Shown here piece after piece: positions 1 through 7,518 of a stretch of 64,000 nt of DNA. The notes under the pieces were generated by a model that saw nothing but the letters and a program-made list of their open reading frames with translations, had not been told where the DNA came from and did not search any database. Each line of letters starts with the position of its first letter. The first letter of the stretch is position 1. The stretch covers positions 1-64,000 of the forward strand of contig CAZWDL010000013.1 of the NCBI GenBank assembly GCA_964632995.1. The letters run 5' to 3'. The stretch comes from CAZWDL01 sp964632995. Lineage in GTDB: Bacteria; Bacteroidota; Bacteroidia; Chitinophagales; Saprospiraceae. A program made the translations under genes and the position numbers.

Positions 1-1311
1 GCGGCCGGGGCGCCCGGTACGGTGGCCGGCCTGGTCAGCGCCCACGAAAAATACGGGCAGTTGCCATTTGAAACGCTCGTAGAACCGGCTATTCGCCTCG
101 CGGAAGAAGGATTCCGCCTTACGGAAACCGAAGCGGAACGCTTGAACCGATACCAGGAAGATTTCAAGACCTACAGCACGGCTTCCGGCAATCCATTTAT
201 CAAAAAACAGTGGCGGGCGGGCGACCCCCTTGTCCAAAAGCAACTCGCCGAAACGCTCCGCCTCATCCAGCAGCAAGGCCGCGCCGGGTTTTACGAAGGC
301 GCCACCGCCGATAAAATCCTCGCGGAAATGGTACGCGGCGGCGGGTTGATCAACAAAGCCGACCTGCAGCAGTATCAGGCCAAGTGGCGCCGGCCGGTGG
401 AAGGCAAGTATAAGAACTATCGCATCATCTCCATGCCGCCGCCCTCCAGCGGTGGGGTGGCATTACTGCAGTTGCTGGAAATGGTAGAGCCCCACCCCAT
501 CGCCGAATGGGGCTTTCACCACCCGGCCACCGTCCACCTGATGGCGGAAGCGGAGCGGCGCGTCTACGCCGATCGCGCCCGGCACCTCGGTGATATGGAC
601 TTCTACGATGTACCCATAGATTCCTTGCTCGACTCTACCTACCTGGCGCAGCGCATGGCTTCGTTCTCGCGGGAAGAGGCAACTGTCAGCGATTCCATCT
701 ATGCCGGCAACTTCCAGGTGCTGGAGAGCTTTGAAACCACGCATACCTCCGTGGTGGATCCGGCGGGCAACGCCGTATCCGTCACTACTACGCTGAACAG
801 CAACTTCGGCTGCAAGGTCTTCGTCACCGGCGCCGGTTTCTTTCTCAACAACGAGATGGACGACTTCAGCGCCAAGCCGGGCGTGCCTAACCAATTCGGA
901 CTCATCGGGGCGGAAGCCAACGCCATCCGGCCCGAAAAGCGCATGCTCAGCTCAATGACTCCCACTATCGTTGAGCGCGACGGCGAGCTTTTCCTGGTCC
1001 TCGGCGCCCCCGGCGGCTCTACCATCATCACCGCCGTTTTTCAGGTCATCCTCAACGTCGTCGAATTTGATATGGACCTGGAAGCCGCCGTCAATGCCGG
1101 TCGCTTCCACCACCAGTGGCTGCCCGATCGCATCCTGGTCGAAGAACAGGCGCTCGACAGCCTCACCAGAGAAGAACTGCGGGAGATGGGACATGATTTC
1201 CGGGAGGTGGAACGCATGGCTGTCATTAAAGCCATCCGCGTTCAGCCGCATGGATCCCTGATAGGCGTCGGCGACCCGCGTAATCCGGATGATGATGCGG
1301 AAGGTTTTTGA
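1..1311 (+). CDS. ggt: Gamma-glutamyltransferase, 5'-truncated by window edge
   Basis: Gamma-glutamyltransferase is a periplasmic Ntn-hydrolase that cleaves the gamma-glutamyl bond of glutathione and related peptides. The open frame runs from base 1, reading AAGAPGTVAGL, the conserved large-subunit block, so the start codon and roughly the first 130-160 residues lie outside the window. The autocleavage/catalytic threonine motif TTHTSVVD is at about nt 736-759; downstream LSSMTPTIV and LGAPGGSTI supply the substrate-binding serines and the glycine-rich loop of the small subunit. Everything needed for catalysis in the visible part is intact. GTG at nt 22 is an internal valine codon and not a real start. 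The frame ends at TGA 1309-1311, followed by an inverted repeat. Family assignment is very secure; signal peptide cannot be seen. Confidence 0.95.
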   Translation, partial: AAGAPGTVAGLVSAHEKYGQLPFETLVEPAIRLAEEGFRLTETEAERLNRYQEDFKTYSTASGNPFIKKQWRAGDPLVQKQLAETLRLIQQQGRAGFYEGATADKILAEMVRGGGLINKADLQQYQAKWRRPVEGKYKNYRIISMPPPSSGGVALLQLLEMVEPHPIAEWGFHHPATVHLMAEAERRVYADRARHLGDMDFYDVPIDSLLDSTYLAQRMASFSREEATVSDSIYAGNFQVLESFETTHTSVVDPAGNAVSVTTTLNSNFGCKVFVTGAGFFLNNEMDDFSAKPGVPNQFGLIGAEANAIRPEKRMLSSMTPTIVERDGELFLVLGAPGGSTIITAVFQVILNVVEFDMDLEAAVNAGRFHHQWLPDRILVEEQALDSLTREELREMGHDFREVERMAVIKAIRVQPHGSLIGVGDPRNPDDDAEGF

Positions 1312-1325
1312 ATTTCCGGACTAAT

Positions 1326-1364
1326 TACACTGTCAAATAAGTAACTTTCCGTTTTGACAGTGTA
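1326..1364. repeat. 12-bp inverted repeat with TAGTACACTGT end
   Basis: A perfect 12-bp inverted repeat (TACACTGTCAAA at 1326-1337, complement at 1353-1364) around a 15-nt loop lies between the ggt stop and the next gene. Read on the minus strand it begins TAGTACACTGT, the same motif that ends the 169-bp palindrome at 14347-14515. There is no T-run, so a simple terminator is less likely than a small repeat element; it may still stop ggt transcription. Confidence 0.6.
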
Positions 1365-1435
1365 CTAATCTAATCCAAGAAAAAATCAGCACGGTTAAAC
1401 AGCGGAGACAAGCCGCAGTTAGGAAAAGAAAAAAC

Positions 1436-2530
1436 ATGCGATCTTTATCCTTATTATTATGGGTTTCTTCGCTCCTTTGCATTTTCAGTTGCCGCCCCTC
1501 GCCCGCCGAAAAACAAACGGAAAGCAGCCCCGAAGACCCTCTCACCCGCGTCGCCGCCTTTGAAGGCGTCCAGGTGACGGGGGTGACTGTCACGTCTGAA
1601 AAGCGGCTTTTTGCCTGCTTCCCGCGTTGGCGCGAAACGCTGCCCTACTCCGTCGTGGAAATCGACGAGGCGGGAAATGCCACTCCCTACCCTGACGAGG
1701 TCTGGAACACCTGGGATGGAGAAGCGACGACGGAACGGTTCGTTTGTGTACAGTCTGTATTTGCGCATGGTGGTTCGTTGTGGGTGCTCGATCCGTCCAA
1801 CCCGATGTTTCAGGGTGTGGTCGGCCAGGCAAAGCTCTATCAATTCAACCTGGGTGCCGACTCCCTGCTGCGCACCTATACTTTCGACAGCCTGGCCGCT
1901 CCCTCCGGTTCTTACCTCAACGACGTACGCATCGACAATGAACGGCAACTGGCCTACATCACCGACTCCAACCTCGGCGCCATCGTGGTGCTCGACCTGG
2001 AAAGCGGCGAATCGCGACGCCTACTCGACGACCATACTTCCACTGATGCAGAAGAAGTAGTATTGACCATAGAAGGAGAAAAATGGCTGCAGAACGGCAA
2101 TGCGCCACGGGTGGCCTCCGACGGCATCGCGCTGAACCGGGAGGAAGGCTACCTCTACTACCACGCACTGACCGGCTATCAACTCTACCGCGTGCCACTG
2201 GAAGCCCTCGCCGACGAAGAACTGCCTCCTGCGCGCGTAGCGATGCGCGTAGAGGAACTCGGCCGCACCGCCGCCTGTGACGGAATGATCTTCGACCATC
2301 TAGGCAATCTCTACTACGCCGATCTGGAGAAAAATGCGGTCGATTACCGGACTCCTGAGGGCGAAATGTATACGCTCGTACAGGGCCCCCGCATCGAATG
2401 GGCGGATACCTTTACCATCGGACCGGAAGGCTACCTTTACTTTACGACTTCCAGAATCCACGAAGCGAGTGAGGATATTTCGGACATGGCTTTTTCTATA
2501 TTTAAAACACCATTGCCGGGTCCCGGTTAG
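1436..2530 (+). CDS. Major royal jelly / yellow-family lipoprotein
   Basis: The 364-residue product starts with a lipoprotein signal peptide ending IFSC (lipid cysteine 19), so it is probably anchored in an outer membrane leaflet or the periplasm. The body matches the MRJP/yellow six-bladed propeller family: YLNDVRID followed by AYITDSN, then ASDGIALN, a later CDGMIFDHLGNLYY and a closing EWADTFTIGPEGYLYFT. In bacteria such proteins are annotated as L-dopachrome tautomerase-related, but their substrates are mostly unknown, so I give no reaction. The gene stands alone on the plus strand between two hairpin-containing gaps. The ATG at 1436 is the only start that yields an intact signal peptide. 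The stop overlaps by three bases the end of a degenerate T9SS fragment on the opposite strand. Confidence 0.8.
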   Translation: MRSLSLLLWVSSLLCIFSCRPSPAEKQTESSPEDPLTRVAAFEGVQVTGVTVTSEKRLFACFPRWRETLPYSVVEIDEAGNATPYPDEVWNTWDGEATTERFVCVQSVFAHGGSLWVLDPSNPMFQGVVGQAKLYQFNLGADSLLRTYTFDSLAAPSGSYLNDVRIDNERQLAYITDSNLGAIVVLDLESGESRRLLDDHTSTDAEEVVLTIEGEKWLQNGNAPRVASDGIALNREEGYLYYHALTGYQLYRVPLEALADEELPPARVAMRVEELGRTAACDGMIFDHLGNLYYADLEKNAVDYRTPEGEMYTLVQGPRIEWADTFTIGPEGYLYFTTSRIHEASEDISDMAFSIFKTPLPGPG

Positions 2531-2652
2531 TGAAACAACACTCGCTTAATCTCGACGCCTCGCTTTGTTTGGATCTTCAACAGATACAAACCGGCATCCG
2601 CAGTCTTCCCTCCGGACGGACCTGTCACTCCAAACCGGAATTGAACTATTCT
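2527..2652 (-). pseudogene. Remnant of a T9SS type A C-terminal sorting domain
   Basis: On the minus strand a 41-codon frame bounded by TGA (2653-2655) and TAA (2527-2529) reads like the last part of a T9SS sorting domain: it ends with DAGLYLLKIQTKRGVEIK followed by RVLFH and stop. The glycine-hydrophobic-tyrosine pattern GLYLLKIQ and the final basic-hydrophobic strand (IKRVLFH) are the hallmark of these domains; compare GVYFVKIQ...VKKLVLSN and GIYFLSVL...RKKIEVIR in the two intact T9SS proteins of this window. No start codon or FPNP block precedes it, and the next gene begins 50 nt upstream on the other strand, so this is a truncated gene end. Confidence 0.6.
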
Positions 2653-2701
2653 TCATCCTTCCGGTTATCCCCAATATCATCCAAATACGCAGAAGCCCAT
2701 T

Positions 2702-3292
2702 ATGAAAAAATTCTTCCTTACCACTACCCTGCTCTGCTGCGCAGCCCTGCTCTGGGCGCAGAATTTCGAACTGACGGAATTCAACCAGCACCGGCTGGAT
2801 AAGCAGCGCGTCAGCATGATGGTGCTCGGCGGCTGGGCCGTAGCCAATATCGGAATAGGAGCAGCGCTGTACAGCAGCCGCCAGGGCGAAGACCGCTACT
2901 TCCACCTCATGAACATCGGCTGGAACGCCATCAACCTCGGACTGGCAACCGCCGGCTACCTCAGCGCCGTGAATACCGACCCGGCTTCACTGGACCTCTA
3001 CGAAACCGTGAAGGCCCAGCACGGCATACAGAAAATCCTTCTCCTGAACACCGGCCTGGACGTCGGCTATATGCTTGGCGGCCTCTACCTCATAGAGCGC
3101 TCTAAAAACGCAGAGAAAAAACCGGAACGCCTAAAAGGTTTCGGCAAATCTATTATTCTGCAGGGCGCCTTCCTTTTCGCTTTCGACCTCACCGCCTACT
3201 TCATCCAGGCCGCCGACAACTCCAAGCTGGAGCCTGTGCTGAGTAGCGTATACTTTAGTGGAAATCAGATTGGGATGATGATAAATTTCTAA
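2702..3292 (+). CDS. Conserved Bacteroidota membrane protein (DUF6992-like)
   Basis: A 196-residue protein with an N-terminal signal peptide (MKKFFLTTTLLCCAALLWAQ, cleavage after about residue 20) followed by about four hydrophobic segments: around residues 40-58, 72-90, 115-130 and 150-172. The pattern GWAVANIGIG, FHLMNIGWNAINLGLA and a repeated short amphipathic stretch resembles the conserved Bacteroidota family DUF6992, but that name is from memory and not tested. No catalytic motif is visible. It is a stand-alone plus-strand gene; the gap on its left holds a decayed T9SS fragment. Function unknown. Confidence 0.75.
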   Translation: MKKFFLTTTLLCCAALLWAQNFELTEFNQHRLDKQRVSMMVLGGWAVANIGIGAALYSSRQGEDRYFHLMNIGWNAINLGLATAGYLSAVNTDPASLDLYETVKAQHGIQKILLLNTGLDVGYMLGGLYLIERSKNAEKKPERLKGFGKSIILQGAFLFAFDLTAYFIQAADNSKLEPVLSSVYFSGNQIGMMINF

Positions 3293-3523
3293 TACTTCGT
3301 ATTCATCATATTGGACATAAATAGCCGGCAGTTTGCAGTCCGCAGTGGCCAGACTTATCGGCTGCAGGCTATTGGTAGCCTTTCGGGGCCGGCCAGGCAA
3401 AGCGATGCCTGCTGACCGGCAAAGCCCGGCTCAACTACAAAAAGGGTTTTTCATCGGTTCGCATGCGCCTGGCCCAGCAAGGTCCCAACAGAGGCATGCC
3501 AGGCCAGCATCAAGCATCAAGAC
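3293..3523. other. Gene-free gap with GC-rich hairpins
   Basis: This 231-nt gap between two converging genes holds several imperfect GC-rich inverted stretches around 3385-3430 (GCCGGCC... and ...GACCGGC) but no reading frame with protein-like composition. A partial match to its GCCAGGCAAAGC stretch recurs at about 30618 upstream of the TlpA-like gene, suggesting a dispersed repeat fragment. Confidence 0.4.
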
Positions 3524-4021
3524 CTACCCCCTTTTTCCCAGCTCCACCACCTGTAAATCCCTGATTTTCCCCGCTTCGAGCGTAAAGCGAACCAGGGTTT
3601 TCACTTTGTGAAAGCCATGTACCCCGCAGGCGCCTGGATTGATGTGCAGCAGGTCCAGTTTTTTATCGGGCATGACCTTGAGGATGTGAGAATGACCGCA
3701 GATATACAGTTTGGGAGGATTTTGTTGCAGGAGGCGGCCTACGCGCGTGGTATAACGCCCCGGATAGCCGCCGATGTGAGTCATGAAGACCTCCACCCCT
3801 TCCTCGTTGAAGCGCAAATCTTCCGGAAAACGGCGGCGCAGCGCTGCATCATCGATATTGCCGTATACAGCGCGCAGCGGGCGGAAAGCTTCCAGCCGGT
3901 CGGCCACCTCCGCCGTACCGATGTCTCCGGCGTGCCAGACCTCATCGCATTCTTCGAGGTAATCAAAAATAGCTTCATCCAGGAAACCGTGCGTGTCAGA
4001 AATCAGGCCGATGCGTTTCAT
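3524..4021 (-). CDS. YfcE/MJ0936-type metallophosphoesterase
   Basis: A 165-residue calcineurin-like phosphoesterase of the small YfcE/MJ0936 type, which hydrolyses phosphodiesters using a dinuclear metal centre in the cytoplasm. All five metal motifs are present: GLISDTHG (D9, H11), GDIG, GNID, THIGG and GHSH near residue 115. The physiological substrate is unknown for most members. I place the start at the ATG whose complement ends at 4021, because it puts MKRIGLISDTHG at the N terminus as in the family; the longer frame to 4084 adds 21 residues without homology. The upstream neighbour on the same strand is the dehydrogenase at 4081-5049, whose stop is 59 nt away, so co-transcription is plausible. 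Confidence 0.93.
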   Translation of the reverse strand: MKRIGLISDTHGFLDEAIFDYLEECDEVWHAGDIGTAEVADRLEAFRPLRAVYGNIDDAALRRRFPEDLRFNEEGVEVFMTHIGGYPGRYTTRVGRLLQQNPPKLYICGHSHILKVMPDKKLDLLHINPGACGVHGFHKVKTLVRFTLEAGKIRDLQVVELGKRG

Positions 4022-4080
4022 AGCAGGAGTTAGTTGAGCCGCACAAAAATAGAAAACCCGAAAGAAAAATGAAGCCTGGT

Positions 4081-5049
4081 TCAATCCTTAATACGAAACA
4101 CGATCTTCCCGAACTGCAACCCCTTATCCATTCGCTCAAAGGCGACGGGGCCTTGAGAAAGTGGAAAGACCTCATCGATCTCCGGCTGTATCTCGTGCCG
4201 GGAGACGAAGGCCAGCATCTCGGCGAATTCCTTGTCCGTGCCCATTGTGCTGCCCAGGATGGATAGTTGTCGCCAGAAGATGACCTGTGGGCTCAGTTTG
4301 GGAATGCGGCCCAGGGTGCCACCATAGGTCACCAGGCGCCCGCCCGGGCGACATAGTTTCACCAGTTTGGCGAAACCTTCGCCGCCGGCGCTGTCGAGGA
4401 TCAGGTCAAATGAACCGGCCTGTTGACGCAGCTCCCCTTCCCAGTCTTCACTTTGATAGTTGGCGCCTCCTTTGGCGCCCATCGCACTGGCGTGATCAAT
4501 CTTTTTATTGGCGCTGGAGGTCACCCAGACCTCCGCGCCGGCAGCCATGGCAAACTGCATAGCCAGCAGGGCTACACCGCCTCCGATACCGGTGATCAGT
4601 AATCGCTCTCCCGACTGTAGCAGGCCGCGGGTAAACAGCGCGCGGTAGGCCGTCAGACCTGCCAACGGCAAGGCAGCCGCCGACCCCCAGCTGAGATGCC
4701 CGGGCTTGTCATAAATCTTGTCTTCCGGAACCGCCACCTTTTCGGCGAAGGTTCCGTTTCGGGGCAACCCCAGAATGTGGAAGTCATCCGACTGCACCCT
4801 GGGATTATCCCCCCAATTCATGGCCGGGTTGATGAGCACCTCACGCCCGTCGACAACCCCCGCACCATCGGAGCCCAGAACTGAAGGGTATTGTATACCC
4901 GGGTACAAACCCTGGGTGATAAAAACATCCCGGTGGTTCAGCGCCGCTGCCTGCAAGTCAACTACTACCTCGTCCTCGCCAGGATCCGGCTCCTTCCAGT
5001 CATCGTAAAAAAAGGGTTCCTCTTTGGATTTCAGTACAAGCGCTTTCAT
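4081..5049 (-). CDS. Zinc-independent MDR dehydrogenase / quinone oxidoreductase-like
   Basis: A 322-residue medium-chain dehydrogenase/reductase. The GroES-like N-terminal domain has AALNHRDVFITQGLYPG and the GSDGAGVV block; the Rossmann domain carries the nucleotide-binding loop GIGGGVALLAMQFA around residues 148-161. The cysteine-rich structural zinc loop of alcohol dehydrogenases is absent, which places it in the quinone-oxidoreductase/YogA-like branch that uses NAD(P)H to reduce quinones or enals. It is full length for that branch (about 320-330). The gene precedes the phosphoesterase on the same strand. The exact substrate cannot be inferred. Confidence 0.9.
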   Translation of the reverse strand: MKALVLKSKEEPFFYDDWKEPDPGEDEVVVDLQAAALNHRDVFITQGLYPGIQYPSVLGSDGAGVVDGREVLINPAMNWGDNPRVQSDDFHILGLPRNGTFAEKVAVPEDKIYDKPGHLSWGSAAALPLAGLTAYRALFTRGLLQSGERLLITGIGGGVALLAMQFAMAAGAEVWVTSSANKKIDHASAMGAKGGANYQSEDWEGELRQQAGSFDLILDSAGGEGFAKLVKLCRPGGRLVTYGGTLGRIPKLSPQVIFWRQLSILGSTMGTDKEFAEMLAFVSRHEIQPEIDEVFPLSQGPVAFERMDKGLQFGKIVFRIKD

Positions 5050-5142
5050 GGATGGGTGAGTTTTGACTTCCGTGTGCCTTTTTTAATAGCTCTCTTATCC
5101 ATTTTGTTCGATGGAAAACGCATAGCGATAAGACCAGCCTTT

Positions 5143-5961
5143 TTAATACTGCGCCATCGGCACCACTACGAAACCGTTGAGGGCGTATTTGCCAAAATCA
5201 TCGTAGGAAATCCAGATATAGCCGTTATTGGCCCAGCCGGTGCCCCAGCTGCTCCTGACTTCAAAGGCTTCGCGACCTTCGTCGTAGCCGACGACGATCA
5301 GCGGGAAGCGCTGATCGCCGTTGCGGGAAGCTTTCCAGCTAATATCGCCGCTGATATTTTTAAAGGAAGCATCGGCCTGTAGCTCGATCAGCACCGGATT
5401 GCCGCGCATCAGTGCTTTGCGGGTTTCAAAGATCTTCTGCCGCCCCTGTGTGACATCGCGGAAAATGTAGAGAAAGTTGTTGATCTTGTACTTCGGTGTG
5501 GCGTAAACGGCATTGGTGATAGCAGCGGCGTCATAAGGCATAATCGCCGCACTGACGGTGCCGTTCTCCACCAGAAAGCGAAAGCCCTCCTCTACGGTGA
5601 CCTGCTTGCCGGAGTTCTGCAGGCTCAGCGTAATGTAATCCGGACTGAGATTGTCCTTGTAGTTTTTTTCCAGATTGATATAGAATTCCAGACAGGAGGC
5701 CAGGGTGTAGCTCAGGTCACTTCCGCGAAAGCCCACCTTGCGCACCGGCATCATATGGGCTTTCACGCTTTGCTCCATCAGCATATCCCGGGCATTGCTG
5801 CCTACCCCCGGCACGGTCACCATCAACTGGTCGATGAGCTCGAGATTGGTGACACCGATCTCCATGGTTTTTCCGGCAGCGCTCTTGGACTTGATTTGCG
5901 CCGACAGGAAGAGCGGAAAAAGCAGGCACAGCATTGGGGCAGATAACGACAGTCGCTTCAT
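5143..5961 (-). CDS. Secreted papain-like (C1A) protein lacking catalytic residues
   Basis: The 272-residue product has a signal peptide (first 21 residues, ending SAQ) and a papain fold signature: ASCLEFY with C90, LSPDYI at 105-110, IVVGYDE at 222-228 and SSWGTGWANNGYIWISYDDF at 237-256. In active C1A peptidases the His lies six residues before the glycine of VGYD and the Asn opens NSWG; here these positions are Phe219 and Ser237, and the oxyanion Gln (six before Cys) is Ser84. Only the cysteine is kept. It is therefore probably a non-catalytic binding or scaffold protein exported to the periplasm or surface. It stands alone on the minus strand. Family call secure; loss of activity inferred from alignment by eye. 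Confidence 0.85.
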   Translation of the reverse strand: MKRLSLSAPMLCLLFPLFLSAQIKSKSAAGKTMEIGVTNLELIDQLMVTVPGVGSNARDMLMEQSVKAHMMPVRKVGFRGSDLSYTLASCLEFYINLEKNYKDNLSPDYITLSLQNSGKQVTVEEGFRFLVENGTVSAAIMPYDAAAITNAVYATPKYKINNFLYIFRDVTQGRQKIFETRKALMRGNPVLIELQADASFKNISGDISWKASRNGDQRFPLIVVGYDEGREAFEVRSSWGTGWANNGYIWISYDDFGKYALNGFVVVPMAQY

Positions 5962-6126
5962 AGGGTATTGATATTTTTTAATTCAATTCATGAACGACGG
6001 GAAGGGCTGCTTTCTTTTCCGGGAGCCTGAAAATATCTCCTGAAACTTATACCGGGTTAATATTTTTATTTTTGGTATTCTTTTATTTTTGGCAAAATGA
6101 TCCTCTGCATTCCAAATCTACGGACT

Positions 6127-7431
6127 ATGAAAAGATTAATGCTCCCACTGCCTTGCTTCGCACTCATGGCGCTGCTGATCTCTGCTTATAGCAGCAGTCC
6201 CGCGACGGGTTATCTCACCCGGGACGGCGCCTGGTGCTGGTTTTCCGATCCACGGGCAATTTATGATGGAGACCGGGTAATTACCGGTTGGGTGAAAACC
6301 AACGGCAGCATCGAGGCTGCTGTTTTTGACGCGGTGAACGGAAGCGTCCAAAACCAGATTTTATCCCTGGAACTTCAGTCTGACGATCACAATAATCCGG
6401 CTTTCGCCAAAACAGCCGACGGACACCTGCTCGCCACTTATACCACGCATTCCGGCCCTGACGGCTTTTTTATGAATAAAACACAAAACGGCATGGACAT
6501 AGCCAGTTTCGGCAAAGCCGTAAAGGTGCCTTTACTCGATTCCGCCGAATTGGAAAAGTTCCCCCGGGTCCATGTCACCTATGCTAATCCTTATCGCCTG
6601 GAAGCCGAGAATGGCCGGATTTACTGTTTCGGCCGCTGGACGGGCTACAAACCCAATGTCATGTGGTCCGATGATAATGGGGAGGTCTGGACAAAGAGCA
6701 AAGTATTTATCACCAATACGCCCTTTGACCCGAACAACCGCCCCTACGCCAAGTACTTTTCGGATGGAAAGTCAAAGATCCATATCGTCTTCACCGACGG
6801 GCATCCGCGCGTAGAGCCCACCAATTCCGTGTATTACGCCTATTACGAGGCCGGCGCCTTCTACCATGCCGATGGCAGTAAGATCGCGAATATGGACCAG
6901 GTTCCTTTTGAGCCCAAACAGGCCAGTGTTATCTATCAGTCAAATGAAAAAGAGGGCCGAGCCTGGATCGCCGATATCGCGCAGGATGAAAACGGACACC
7001 CTGTCGTCCTCTATACCAAGAGCCCCAGCGAAGACGATCACCGCTACTGGTACGCGCGCTGGGACGGCCGCCAGTGGATCGATCACGAAATTTGCCGGGC
7101 CGGCAAGTGGTTCCCGCAAACCCCGGCGGGAGAAACGGAAAGAGAGCCTCATTACTTCGGCAACCTGTCGCTGAACCCTGGTGATGTTAATGTGGTCTAC
7201 CTCTCCCGTGAAATTGACGGAGTTTTTGAAATTGAACGGAAGGAAACAGCCGATAACGGAAAAACATGGGAAATTCACCCCATTACTCAAAATTCAACAT
7301 TCGATAACGTGCGCCCCTATGTCCCGAGAGGTAATCCGGGAGGTAACGAGGTTCTGTTATGGATGGAAAATCAACGCTACGTGCATTACACCGATTTTCA
7401 GAGCAGTATCAGGTATCAGCTGCTGGATTGA
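6127..7431 (+). CDS. Secreted BNR_4-type propeller protein (sialidase-like fold)
   Basis: A 434-residue exported protein. After a signal peptide (MKRLMLPLPCFALMALLISA) the mature part opens with DGAWCWFSDPRAIYDG, the recognisable start of the BNR_4 family (PF15892), and contains repeated Asp-box-like strands such as SDDNGEVWTKS and ETADNGKTWEI. BNR_4 proteins form seven-bladed beta-propellers and include polysaccharide lyases acting on uronic-acid glycans; no specific activity can be claimed here. There is no T9SS tail. I chose ATG 6127 over ATG 6097 because only the former places the signal peptide at the N terminus. Just upstream are two AT-rich TATTTTTG-like blocks (about 6060-6095) that may hold its promoter. 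Confidence 0.82.
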   Translation: MKRLMLPLPCFALMALLISAYSSSPATGYLTRDGAWCWFSDPRAIYDGDRVITGWVKTNGSIEAAVFDAVNGSVQNQILSLELQSDDHNNPAFAKTADGHLLATYTTHSGPDGFFMNKTQNGMDIASFGKAVKVPLLDSAELEKFPRVHVTYANPYRLEAENGRIYCFGRWTGYKPNVMWSDDNGEVWTKSKVFITNTPFDPNNRPYAKYFSDGKSKIHIVFTDGHPRVEPTNSVYYAYYEAGAFYHADGSKIANMDQVPFEPKQASVIYQSNEKEGRAWIADIAQDENGHPVVLYTKSPSEDDHRYWYARWDGRQWIDHEICRAGKWFPQTPAGETEREPHYFGNLSLNPGDVNVVYLSREIDGVFEIERKETADNGKTWEIHPITQNSTFDNVRPYVPRGNPGGNEVLLWMENQRYVHYTDFQSSIRYQLLD

Positions 7432-7518
7432 GGCGGAACGTCTGCGATGCAGACAAAGGAAGTTGGCTTCGCTCAGCAAACTTCCCGCTTTCCGAAGGAA
7501 TAAGTCCTCCCTAAGTTC

